Positions 1 through 6,840 of a stretch of 15,498 nt of DNA are shown piece by piece; the stretch's first letter is position 1; each line of letters begins with the position of its first letter. The notes under the pieces are model-generated. The model ran no database searches, had not been told where the DNA came from, and worked only from the letters and a program-made list of their open reading frames with translations. The stretch comes from an uncultured Muribaculaceae bacterium (GTDB taxonomy: Bacteria > Bacteroidota > Bacteroidia > Bacteroidales > Muribaculaceae), in contig CAJUKF010000056.1 in assembly GCA_910587355.1 (NCBI GenBank), forward strand, positions 1 through 15,498, read 5' to 3'. Made by a program: the position numbers and the translations under genes.

Positions 1-42
1 TCGCTAGCGTTCATCCTGAGCCAGGATCAAACTCTTCGTTGT
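1..42 (-). rRNA. rrs: 16S ribosomal RNA, 5' end (partial)
   Basis: Read on the minus strand, the sequence gives ACAACGAAGAGTTTGATCC followed by TGGCTCAGGATGAACGCTAGC, the universal 5' end of bacterial 16S rRNA (the 27F primer site). Only about 42 bases are inside the window and the gene continues past the left edge. The mature 5' end is placed at about 42 by analogy with other Bacteroidetes and could be off by a few bases. The presence of 16S implies a full rRNA operon to the left. Confidence 0.95.
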
Positions 43-296
43 TGCTTATCTTGTTCTTTTTCTTTCCTAAATTAAAACAAGGCAAGAAATTGTTGTTTTT
101 GCCTTTTGCAACCAAGCTTTTTTAAAGCACGAAGCGCGTTGTGATTCCCGCGTCCAGGTAGATTACTTAGTTATTGGTTTCGGAAAATTGACAGAGTGAA
201 ACTTTTTACCGTTTCTCTCTCTTGTACTACTTTCGTATCTGTTGTCAGACTTTCAATGTTCTCTTGTCGCTTCTGTGAAGACTTGCGTCCTTTCAG
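43..296 (-). other. rRNA operon leader (transcribed spacer upstream of 16S)
   Basis: This non-coding stretch lies between the inner rRNA promoter and the mature 16S 5' end. Read on the minus strand it is A-rich and has short tracts resembling Bacteroidetes rRNA leaders, including GAACATTGAAAG near 251-262, which recalls the GTTCTTTGA-type motif common in such leaders. It probably holds antitermination and RNase III processing signals, but I cannot delimit them by eye. No gene is visible in it. Confidence 0.6.
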
Positions 297-301
297 CTCG
301 G

Positions 302-333
302 CAAAATTACGGCGAATAACTCAAATGACCAAA
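302..333 (-). promoter_or_regulatory. rRNA promoter P2 (inner), Bacteroidetes -33/-7 type
   Basis: On the minus strand, TTTG (333-330) is followed by a 20-bp spacer and TAATTTTG (309-302), a full match to the Bacteroidetes -7 consensus TAnnTTTG. Transcription should start near 296, giving a leader of about 250 nt before 16S. It is the second of two tandem promoters with identical spacing. Confidence 0.75.
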
Positions 334-415
334 CTTTTGTTCAAGTTTTAACATCATTTAATCTTTCGCACGCTCTCTTGCGGACGCCTCAGGACTTGCT
401 TCCCGAAAGCGAGTG

Positions 416-447
416 CAAAGTTACATCCTTTTTCTTCCTCCTCCAAA
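416..447 (-). promoter_or_regulatory. rRNA promoter P1 (outer), Bacteroidetes -33/-7 type
   Basis: On the minus strand, TTTG (447-444) is followed by a 20-bp spacer and TAACTTTG (423-416), a perfect TAnnTTTG match. The sequence upstream of the -33 element is A/T-rich (T and A runs at about 448-470), as in strong rRNA promoters with an UP-like element. The expected start is near 410. Confidence 0.8.
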
Positions 448-704
448 TTTTTTACACGAAAAATGTGTTTTAAAGCATGGATTTAACATATATTCACAAT
501 TCGGAGGCCGATTTACCTATCTTTCCTTGCATTTCGTCCATGTTTCTCTACCCATCCCCCATTTTTTGTTACAGTTTTTATTCAGCCAACGGATTTCTTC
601 CCGGATTAAACAAAATGACAATTTTTCACATTCACTCCCGACATTCACCATGAGAAATTGTTTATAATTATAATAGTCATGTAATCTGAATTCTGAACAA
701 TCCC
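448..704. other. Non-coding divergent region between the rRNA promoters and the CLC gene
   Basis: This is A/T-rich intergenic DNA with no convincing gene. Short open frames on both strands here (413-667 plus, 717-517 minus) run across the rRNA promoter or into the next gene and resemble no family. A weak candidate promoter for the following plus-strand gene is TTG at 658-660 and TAATCTGA at 682-689, only a partial -7 match. Confidence 0.5.
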
Positions 705-2021
705 GTGAAATTACCATCGGTCACACCTACAAGAATAGCCCTTGTCACGACGGCGGCCCTTGCTTCTGTCGTGATTGGAGGGGCTGCATGGCTTCTGAAA
801 TGGCTGATACGGTTTATTTCGCAAACCGTAACTTCAGGATTCAATTACGCAGGCGGTAACTGGTACTTCATACTTACGGCACTTACCGGAATTCTCATCG
901 TGGGCTTTCTTGTGAGGCGCGTCGTGCGTGCGCCAATGGAACATGCCACCGAATTGCTGAAGCAGCATCTCAAGGAGAAAAACGGCAATCTGCCTCTGAA
1001 AATGAGTATCTATCCTATAATAATGAGTGCCCTGACACTCGGTGCAGGAGGTTCGGCCGGAGCAGAAGCACCGATAGCATTAGCCGGAGGTGCAATAGGG
1101 AGCAATATCGCACGTTTTTTCAGACTTGACCGGGAGGGGCTGAGAATATTCATGGCCTGTGGTGCCGGCGCCGGCATTGCAGCAATATTCAAATCTCCTG
1201 TCGGAGGCATGTTTTTTGCCATAGAAGTATTGAGAATGCAGGCAAAAGTAGGCCCGCTGTTAATGCTCGGCGCCATGTGCGTGATTGCCGACCTGACAGA
1301 GCTGGCCCTCACAGGCTTTACTCCGGATATCACTCCCCCCGGAGGAATGCTGATATTCGAGTGGCCCATGCTTATACCTTCAATCTTTCTCGGCATAGCC
1401 GGAGGGGCGTATTCAGCATATTATCTCCGGACGGCACGGGCCTCCAGACGGTGGCTCGAAAAAATAAAACGTCCAGTAGTCCGGAATATCGCATCAGGAC
1501 TTGGCATAGGCATAAGTGTGGCTATGTTTCCGGCCCTGTTCAGCGAAGGCTACCGAGTGCTGGCCCAACTTGCGGCAGACAATGTTTCGGCGGCTTCGAC
1601 GGGAAGCATTGCCACAGCGCTCGGCAACAACTGGGCTCCCATCGCCGGACTCACAGGCATTTTGCTTCTGAAAGGATTTGCAAGCTCATCCACAAACTCG
1701 GGCGGCGGTGTTGCCGGTGAATTCACACCGACGCTTTTCGCCGGAGGTGTACTCGGAGCTCTGTTTCATGTGGCGTTTCCGGGAACAATGCCTATGCCAG
1801 CAGCAATAATATGCGGTATGGCGGCAGGAATGAGCGGAATCATCCGGGCTCCGCTTATGTCGATTTTTATAGTTACAGAAATGACTCAGACACCGGGCCT
1901 GATGCTACCGGTATGCACGTGTGTAGTGATGTCACTATTTGTCTCAAAACTGCTCACACGCCCCGAAGGTCCACATCCGCACAACCTGAGCCTGATTAAT
2001 CGAGCAACCCCGCGGAAGTAA
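705..2021 (+). CDS. CLC-family chloride channel/transporter, no CBS domains
   Basis: This 438-aa, very hydrophobic membrane protein belongs to the voltage-gated chloride channel (CLC) family, which moves Cl- by channel or Cl-/H+ exchange. Visible family signatures are the gating-glutamate loop GAGGSAGAEAP (113-123, E121 at the ClC-ec1 E148 position), the second ion-binding loop GGVAGEFTPTLFAGG (E339-P342), and the late RAPLMSIFIVTEMT helix. There are no C-terminal CBS domains. The family's first motif (GSGIP, or GxG in other branches), expected about 40 residues before E121, is absent; that stretch reads APMEHATELLKQ. The filter loop is GAEAP rather than GREGP. The start is GTG; no in-frame ATG gives a better N terminus. 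The 3' end overlaps the convergent serine hydrolase by 26 bp. CLC membership is firm. The transported ion and mechanism are not determined. Confidence 0.9.
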   Translation: MKLPSVTPTRIALVTTAALASVVIGGAAWLLKWLIRFISQTVTSGFNYAGGNWYFILTALTGILIVGFLVRRVVRAPMEHATELLKQHLKEKNGNLPLKMSIYPIIMSALTLGAGGSAGAEAPIALAGGAIGSNIARFFRLDREGLRIFMACGAGAGIAAIFKSPVGGMFFAIEVLRMQAKVGPLLMLGAMCVIADLTELALTGFTPDITPPGGMLIFEWPMLIPSIFLGIAGGAYSAYYLRTARASRRWLEKIKRPVVRNIASGLGIGISVAMFPALFSEGYRVLAQLAADNVSAASTGSIATALGNNWAPIAGLTGILLLKGFASSSTNSGGGVAGEFTPTLFAGGVLGALFHVAFPGTMPMPAAIICGMAAGMSGIIRAPLMSIFIVTEMTQTPGLMLPVCTCVVMSLFVSKLLTRPEGPHPHNLSLINRATPRK

Positions 2022-3255
2022 GCAAGCGCCTTACTTCATATGTGATGTGATAAAAATCCCAGTCATTACGGTTGGAAAACACTACATAATGCAGACTCTC
2101 GGAGGGGTAGCTGCCTTCAATGCAGGTAAATCCTCCGTTGCTATCGAGATGATATTCACATACAGGCTGGCCTTCGGGATGATAAATCGCACATCCGAGC
2201 CCAAAACTTACATCGGAATGTTCTGTAGGAATATACGGATAAAACAATGCGTTGAAAGAGCTGTCACAAATGACCTTGCCGCCATAATAAGCGTGCTTCC
2301 ACCGAACAAATTCGGCCGGTGTCATATATGCGCCGCGGTCAGCCTTAGTTATAAAAAAAGGAGCCTCACCGTAGTCATATTCCTCCCATTTTCCATCAGA
2401 ACTTTTAAATGCCGTCCGTAGAGCAGCGGCAGGGTCAACACGGCGGTAGGCGTGCGCGGTTGCCGGAACGGGCGTACCAGGATTTATATAACATACATTC
2501 TCCACTGAAGCGGGGCGGAAGATATTGTCACGCACCCAGACATCAAAAGACATACCGGTGATTCTTTCTACCAACGGAGCGACCAGCACAAACGCAGCAT
2601 CGTTTCTTGAATAATGAGTACCAGGTTTATATTCAAGGTCCTTTATACTCTTAAAGCATTTGATATGCTCGGCCTCTGTGCCATAGAGACGATAATCTTC
2701 GCTGTTTGCAAAGACCGATGCGTTTTCTTTTAAGTAATTCGACCACTCGGAAGTTTTATGGGGCCGGAGGTCGGGAAGGCCAGAACTATGTGTGAGGATA
2801 TCGCGAACAGTAATCTGCTTAAAGAAATTATCGCTGAATTCGGGAAAGTAGAAACTCAGACTGTCATCAAGACTGATAAGCCCGCGTTCGGCAAGCTTCA
2901 GAAAAGCGGCTGCCGCAAAAATCTTGGAAGCGGATGCTAAATTAAAACGAGTATTCTCATTAATCGGCTCTTTAGTCGCCAAATCAGCAATACCGCGGAC
3001 ATACCGATATACCACGGTGTCGTTCTTAATAACCAACGCATAACCTCCAGGCTCATCGTCGGAGGTAAAAATAGTTGAGAACAAGCTATCGAGCTGTCCG
3101 GCGGCAGCGCAACGGGAATCAGCGCTATAAGAGTTTGCAGCACTATGTGTGCACATCCACATTGTCAGGCCAAAAGTAACTGTGACAATCGCGGCAAAAA
3201 AATATCGCAGATTTTTCCTGCTTTTACCAGACTCTGTTGTTTTTTCTTTTTTCAT
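1996..3255 (-). CDS. Serine hydrolase, beta-lactamase/PBP-like (class C fold), membrane-anchored
   Basis: This 419-aa protein of the beta-lactamase-related serine hydrolase superfamily (PF00144) probably acts outside the inner membrane on a peptide, ester or cell-wall substrate that cannot be named from sequence. A basic N terminus and hydrophobic stretch at about 17-34 form a signal anchor; a Cys at 35 follows, but the lipobox is poor. The catalytic SxxK is S108-A-S-K111. The family motif LTHSSGLP follows at 154-161. The expected YxN tyrosine motif appears as Y215-S-R-N218, one residue longer than usual. A His/Gly-rich HLDSNGGF near the C terminus takes the place of the KTG/HxG motif. The gene has its own promoter only a few bases before the ATG. 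Its stop lies inside the convergent CLC gene. The superfamily is certain; the role is unknown. Confidence 0.88.
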   Translation of the reverse strand: MKKEKTTESGKSRKNLRYFFAAIVTVTFGLTMWMCTHSAANSYSADSRCAAAGQLDSLFSTIFTSDDEPGGYALVIKNDTVVYRYVRGIADLATKEPINENTRFNLASASKIFAAAAFLKLAERGLISLDDSLSFYFPEFSDNFFKQITVRDILTHSSGLPDLRPHKTSEWSNYLKENASVFANSEDYRLYGTEAEHIKCFKSIKDLEYKPGTHYSRNDAAFVLVAPLVERITGMSFDVWVRDNIFRPASVENVCYINPGTPVPATAHAYRRVDPAAALRTAFKSSDGKWEEYDYGEAPFFITKADRGAYMTPAEFVRWKHAYYGGKVICDSSFNALFYPYIPTEHSDVSFGLGCAIYHPEGQPVCEYHLDSNGGFTCIEGSYPSESLHYVVFSNRNDWDFYHITYEVRRLLTSAGLLD

Positions 3256-3262
3256 TGCATGG

Positions 3263-3293
3263 CAAATTTAATGTACCTATGTCCGCATTGCAA
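3263..3293 (-). promoter_or_regulatory. Promoter of the serine hydrolase gene, nearly leaderless
   Basis: On the minus strand, TTG (3293-3291) is followed by a 20-bp spacer and TAAATTTG (3270-3263), a perfect -7 element. Only 7 bases separate the -7 box from the ATG at 3255, so the transcript would begin almost at the start codon. No in-frame Met lies before the transmembrane helix to serve as a later start. Confidence 0.75.
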
Positions 3294-3325
3294 GTCCACA
3301 ACCGTATTTTATCGGCTTTGTGTCG

Positions 3326-3922
3326 TTATTGTAAATTTTGTGACCGCTTTGTAAAAACCACTGTCACTCTTTCCCCATCAGGCAAAGTACACCATACTGC
3401 AGAGAAAGACCCCACAACATTCCCATCTCTGTCAAACGCCCGTGCCAAAGAGTCATCCCCTACAGGGATACGCAACTGCGACGCAAAGCATGGCTCGCTA
3501 TCCAACAGTATTCTTGAAGCCTTATAAAGAGCCTCTTTAAGTGTCCATGCGAGAAGAAAACCTCCATCAAAAGACGAAAAAAAATCATATTCATCTGCCG
3601 AAAGCGCTCTCTTAGCCACCGTGGCCAGCTGAGCGCGAGGAGCTTCGACATCTACGCCAGCGGAAAGCCCGGGAGGGACAACAGCAAGCACGGCATGCCG
3701 GCGCGAATGGCTCACAGAAATACCGATAACAGACCTCCTCCCTCCTATATATAACACAGGCGCACCCGCGCACGTGTGTCTGCGCTCCGCTTCGGTGCCG
3801 AAAGCCTCATCAAGAAGAACTCGGAGAGCACGTTCCTCGCGCTCACTGCGGCAGAGAGATGCATCTTCAATGATATCACATATGAAAATGTCGCAGGGAC
3901 ATTCAGTAAACGAAAGCTTCAT
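3326..3922 (-). CDS. 4'-phosphopantetheinyl transferase (Sfp type)
   Basis: This 198-aa enzyme moves the 4'-phosphopantetheine arm from coenzyme A to a serine of an acyl or peptidyl carrier protein, converting apo to holo form in the cytoplasm. All three family motifs are present: S69-V-S-H72 (CoA-phosphate binding), G89-V-D91-V-E93 (Mg2+ binding, GVDVE), and W126-T-L-K129-E130-A-L-Y-K134-A. The length fits Sfp-like rather than the shorter AcpS enzymes. Its ATG overlaps the gldD stop as ATGA, so it is probably translationally coupled and is the last gene of the gldE-gldD-PPTase unit. The carrier it serves is not encoded here; it may be the fatty-acid ACP or a secondary-metabolite carrier. Confidence 0.93.
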   Translation of the reverse strand: MKLSFTECPCDIFICDIIEDASLCRSEREERALRVLLDEAFGTEAERRHTCAGAPVLYIGGRRSVIGISVSHSRRHAVLAVVPPGLSAGVDVEAPRAQLATVAKRALSADEYDFFSSFDGGFLLAWTLKEALYKASRILLDSEPCFASQLRIPVGDDSLARAFDRDGNVVGSFSAVWCTLPDGERVTVVFTKRSQNLQ

Positions 3923-4485
3923 CGGACGGTGTGTAAAGTATTCAGCAAAAGAACAGCCTGCGACTGAAGATGCTCGACAACCGGGCGGATTGAATCTGCC
4001 GGTGCTATGCTGCCGGCAATCACAAAGGAACCGCTCACAAACACATTGCGCTGCCAGACAGCCATGAACTGCACAGGAGTCGCAACACCTTCTGGAGCCA
4101 CAACCATCTCACAGTCGAACCCGTTCTCATTGACAAAACGGCTCACTCCGGCAGAAGCATCACCAAGATTGAGACTTATACGCTGCAGACGGTTGTCTAA
4201 TGCCTCTTCAAATGCTTCGGGAGTATAAGTGCGGTTAACCGACATATGCAATGTCGCACCCAAGACTGGGTAAGAAGCATCGAGCCACGTTTCCGAAGGA
4301 TGACTTACCGACGCATCGGAGCTGAGCTCAAAGCCTATATTTCCGACAGTAATTACGACGGTACTGTCCGAAAGTTCAGGAACCCGAGGAAAAGCCGTAC
4401 GACGGGGCACAGCCGTATCATCACCGGCTCCGCCGGAACATGCGGCAAGCAGAAGAATAAAAATCGCGGGCAAAAAAAGTCTCAT
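3919..4485 (-). CDS. gldD: Gliding motility lipoprotein GldD family
   Basis: This 188-aa lipoprotein has a short basic N terminus, a hydrophobic stretch and a lipobox LAAC with the lipidated Cys at 16. The body matches what I know of GldD: a Pro/Arg-rich segment after the signal peptide (PRRTAFPRVPE), a central region ending in ATPVQFMAVWQRNVFVSGSF, and a C terminus DSIRPVVEHL...LLLNTL resembling the conserved SPVQF / LRGSLYF / DSLAPVIxFIxEDIxHLxETL pattern. GldD is required for gliding in Flavobacterium johnsoniae, but homologues are common in non-motile Bacteroidales, where the role is unknown. It overlaps gldE upstream and the PPTase downstream by 4 bp each (ATGA), so the three are almost certainly one transcript. 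Confidence 0.88.
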   Translation of the reverse strand: MRLFLPAIFILLLAACSGGAGDDTAVPRRTAFPRVPELSDSTVVITVGNIGFELSSDASVSHPSETWLDASYPVLGATLHMSVNRTYTPEAFEEALDNRLQRISLNLGDASAGVSRFVNENGFDCEMVVAPEGVATPVQFMAVWQRNVFVSGSFVIAGSIAPADSIRPVVEHLQSQAVLLLNTLHTVR

Positions 4486-5843
4486 TCGTCCTGAATGTCG
4501 GGCATCACTTTCACACGCACTTCGTTGATGCGGTGGTCAGTGATTTCAAGCACAAGGAAACGGCAACGTCCGTATACGAGCGGCTCCTTGTCTTTGGGGA
4601 AGTCACCCTTGATAGCCAAAAGCATACCGGCTACAGTCTCTGCGTCTTCGGTCACCTCCTGATAATCATCGGGATTGAGGTCTGTGATACGGAAAAAGTC
4701 GGTGAGCGGAGTACGGCCCTCAAAAACAAAAGTATCGTCACGCAGACGCTTATAGGTAGTATCCGGCTCATCATATTCATCCTCAATATCTCCTACTATT
4801 TCTTCAAGCACATCTTCGAGAGTTACCACACCCTGTGTGCCGCCGAACTCATCGACGACAATAGCCATGTGAATTTTGAGCCTGCGGAAATCTTCAAGCA
4901 AATCGTCAATCTGCCGCGACTCGGGCACGAAATAAGCTGGCCGGAGCAGTTTCTGCCATTCAAAAGCGCTGTCGGCCCCGGTGCCGATATAAGGGAGAAG
5001 GTCGCGGGAATAAAGAATACCCTTTATATTGTCTTCGTTCTCACTATAGGCCGGCAGGCGCGAATATCCGCTGTCGAGCACCACTTTCATCACCTCATCG
5101 AAACTCATATTTATATCGAGGTCGGTGAGTTCGACACGAGGTGTCATGACTTCGGAAGCCGTAGTACCACCGAATTTCAGAATACCTTCGAGCATCTCTT
5201 TGTCGTTCGCCTCGGAATCGTCAGTAAGCTCGAGTGCGAGCGAAAGGTCGGAAGGAGTGATGTCGTGAGCTTCTTTGGCAACGACGCGCTTCACTATCGT
5301 ACCGGATTTCACCAGCAACCCGGCCAAAGGATGGAGAATAGACATTATGGTCGAAAGGGGACCGGCCGCCACACGTGCCCATGCGGCATTGTTGCTGTTT
5401 GCGTACAGTTTCGGAATGATTTCACCGAAGAGAAGTATAAGAAAAGTAAGAATCACCGTCTGCAGCACAAAACTCCATACTGCGCTCATGCCGGCGAAAA
5501 CAGGCCCGAGAGCAAAGTTACAGAGCACTACGATAGTGACATTGACAAGATTGTTGGCTATGAGAATTGTCGCCAGCAGATGCTGCGGGTCATTGAGAAT
5601 CTTACGAATCCGCTCGCCTTTGGATGTTTCGTCGAGTTCCTCGCGCTGTGCAGGAGTAAGAGAGAAAAACGCCATTTCACTGCCGCTTACAAAGCCTGAC
5701 AGAAAAAGGCATATAACGGCTATGACGAGCGCCACAATCTGGGCTGCCCCGAAACCGGGGATAGATACTATGGTGCCCATTTGAACGGGCATCGCAAAAA
5801 ATGTATTAAGCGGCTCTATGGCCGGAAGAGGGTCTATGTCCAA
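4482..5843 (-). CDS. gldE: GldE-like CNNM/CBS membrane protein (HlyC/CorC family)
   Basis: This membrane protein of about 453 aa has a DUF21/CNNM transmembrane domain (roughly 25-190, with LFLSGFVSGSEMAFFSLTPAQ and NNLVNVTIVVLCNF), a CBS-domain pair (about 225-340, with SEVMTPRVELTDLD and VVDEFGGTQGVVTLEDVLEE) and a C-terminal CorC_HlyC domain (about 355-445). Relatives transport or sense Mg2+ or other divalent ions; the Bacteroidetes version next to gldD is GldE. The frame opens with TTG at 5843, giving MDIDPLPAIEPL. The first ATGs are residues 18 (5792) and 22 (5780), directly before the first membrane helix. I keep the TTG because an MD-DP N terminus recalls other GldE proteins from memory, but the ATG at 5792 is a real alternative. 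It overlaps gldD by 4 bp. Confidence 0.88.
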   Translation of the reverse strand: MDIDPLPAIEPLNTFFAMPVQMGTIVSIPGFGAAQIVALVIAVICLFLSGFVSGSEMAFFSLTPAQREELDETSKGERIRKILNDPQHLLATILIANNLVNVTIVVLCNFALGPVFAGMSAVWSFVLQTVILTFLILLFGEIIPKLYANSNNAAWARVAAGPLSTIMSILHPLAGLLVKSGTIVKRVVAKEAHDITPSDLSLALELTDDSEANDKEMLEGILKFGGTTASEVMTPRVELTDLDINMSFDEVMKVVLDSGYSRLPAYSENEDNIKGILYSRDLLPYIGTGADSAFEWQKLLRPAYFVPESRQIDDLLEDFRRLKIHMAIVVDEFGGTQGVVTLEDVLEEIVGDIEDEYDEPDTTYKRLRDDTFVFEGRTPLTDFFRITDLNPDDYQEVTEDAETVAGMLLAIKGDFPKDKEPLVYGRCRFLVLEITDHRINEVRVKVMPDIQDE

Positions 5844-5955
5844 AATATATGTTTTATTGGTTAAAAATAAGCCGAAGAGCCAAAAAACTCATGGCGATAG
5901 TATCTCGATTTATCAGATTTCCGAAGGACCGGTTTCCGAAAACAAAGAAAGTCAG

Positions 5956-6657
5956 TCAGCTTATCATATATCCGTGGCCCGACCGGTTGACTATGCGAGC
6001 ACCAAGTTCTCCGAGCTTTTTACGCAGACGCGATATATTTGTGTCGACGACCCGCTCATTGCCACCTGAAACATCATCTTTCCATACCTTGGAAAGAATC
6101 TCGGCCCGGGAGACATAATTATCACGGTTCTTAAGCAAAAGCACCAACAACGAATATTCCGTCTTTGTGAGCGCAACCGGCTCCTGTCCTATCTTGACAG
6201 TCTGTGTAATCAGAGAGACAGACATGTTCTGGAAAGCAATGACGTTTCCGCCTGCACTGCCCGACACGGAGCGTTCATGACGTCTGAGCACCGATTTGAC
6301 CCGCGCTATCATCTCGCGCAGAGAGAACGGTTTGACAAGGTAGTCGTCGGCTCCGGCATCAAGAGCTTCAATCACCATACTTTCACCTCTGAAAGCCGAA
6401 TAAAGGATAATGGCAATCTGCTCCGTCCGCGGGTCATCTTTAAAGTCACGAATCAGGTCCATGCCGCTATATTGCTGCTGCATGGCATCCACTATGACAA
6501 GACGGGTGTGTCCCTGAACTCCGCGGTCAACATCAGAAGCCCGGTCAATAACCTCGACGCTATAACGCATACTTGAAAGGTTCACACGGAGTAACTCGGT
6601 GATGTTGGTGTCGTCGTCTACGATTAATATGTGCCCTAATTCGGATGTGCCGAGCAT
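5956..6657 (-). CDS. OmpR/PhoB-family response regulator, orphan
   Basis: This 233-aa two-component regulator has an N-terminal receiver domain and a C-terminal winged-helix DNA-binding domain. Receiver residues are the acidic pocket D14-D16, phospho-acceptor D57 in VIVDAM, S87 in the switch position and K109 in VKPF. The winged helix runs from about 150 to the end (LTKTEYSLLVLLL, then VVDTNISRLRKKLGE and GHGYMIS), typical of OmpR. The open frame extends two codons upstream to a TTG at 6663, but the ATG at 6657 is the sensible start. No histidine kinase gene lies anywhere in the window. It sits between the Na/Pi cotransporter and gldE on the same strand, with 183-bp and 112-bp gaps, so it is probably transcribed on its own. 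Targets are unknown. Confidence 0.93.
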   Translation of the reverse strand: MLGTSELGHILIVDDDTNITELLRVNLSSMRYSVEVIDRASDVDRGVQGHTRLVIVDAMQQQYSGMDLIRDFKDDPRTEQIAIILYSAFRGESMVIEALDAGADDYLVKPFSLREMIARVKSVLRRHERSVSGSAGGNVIAFQNMSVSLITQTVKIGQEPVALTKTEYSLLVLLLKNRDNYVSRAEILSKVWKDDVSGGNERVVDTNISRLRKKLGELGARIVNRSGHGYMIS

Positions 6658-6840
6658 TATCAATTAAAAATCATAACGCAAATTAACGAAATAACCTTGA
6701 CAAATTTTATGACAGTAACCGAATTGTGTCTTTATTGTTTCCGAAAATTATTATTTCCACTTCAAAAACGGTACCTGCCATATGCAAGAGCCGAGGTCGG
6801 AGGGCCGGAAAGTCTCCTCTGAGCCAGTCCGGAACAAAAA
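6658..6840. other. Intergenic region, response regulator / Na-Pi cotransporter
   Basis: This is a 183-bp A/T-rich gap on the upstream side of the response regulator gene. On the minus strand TTAATTTG (about 6688-6681) is a one-mismatch -7 element, but no convincing -33 TTG sits at the right distance. A copy of TTTCCGAA lies at 6738-6745. No clear intrinsic terminator for the Na/Pi gene is visible. Confidence 0.4.

Noticed and set aside
413..667. Open frame of 84 codons on the plus strand (and a 66-codon one on the minus strand at 517-717)
   Set aside because: It begins inside an rRNA promoter, has a biased Phe/Leu/His composition from A/T-rich DNA and resembles no family.
3299..3330. Imperfect hairpin CACAA..CCG/CGG..TTGTG between the PPTase and serine hydrolase genes as a terminator
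   Set aside because: It has a two-base bulge, only a 3-bp inner stem and no T-tract on either side.
3145..3527. Two small plus-strand frames opposite the serine hydrolase and PPTase
   Set aside because: They overlap known genes and their promoter, and have no family features or start signal.
4533..5699. 388-codon frame antisense to gldE
   Set aside because: It lies wholly opposite a gene with clear CNNM, CBS and CorC domains. Its translation is low-complexity and family-less, the usual shadow of a biased coding strand.
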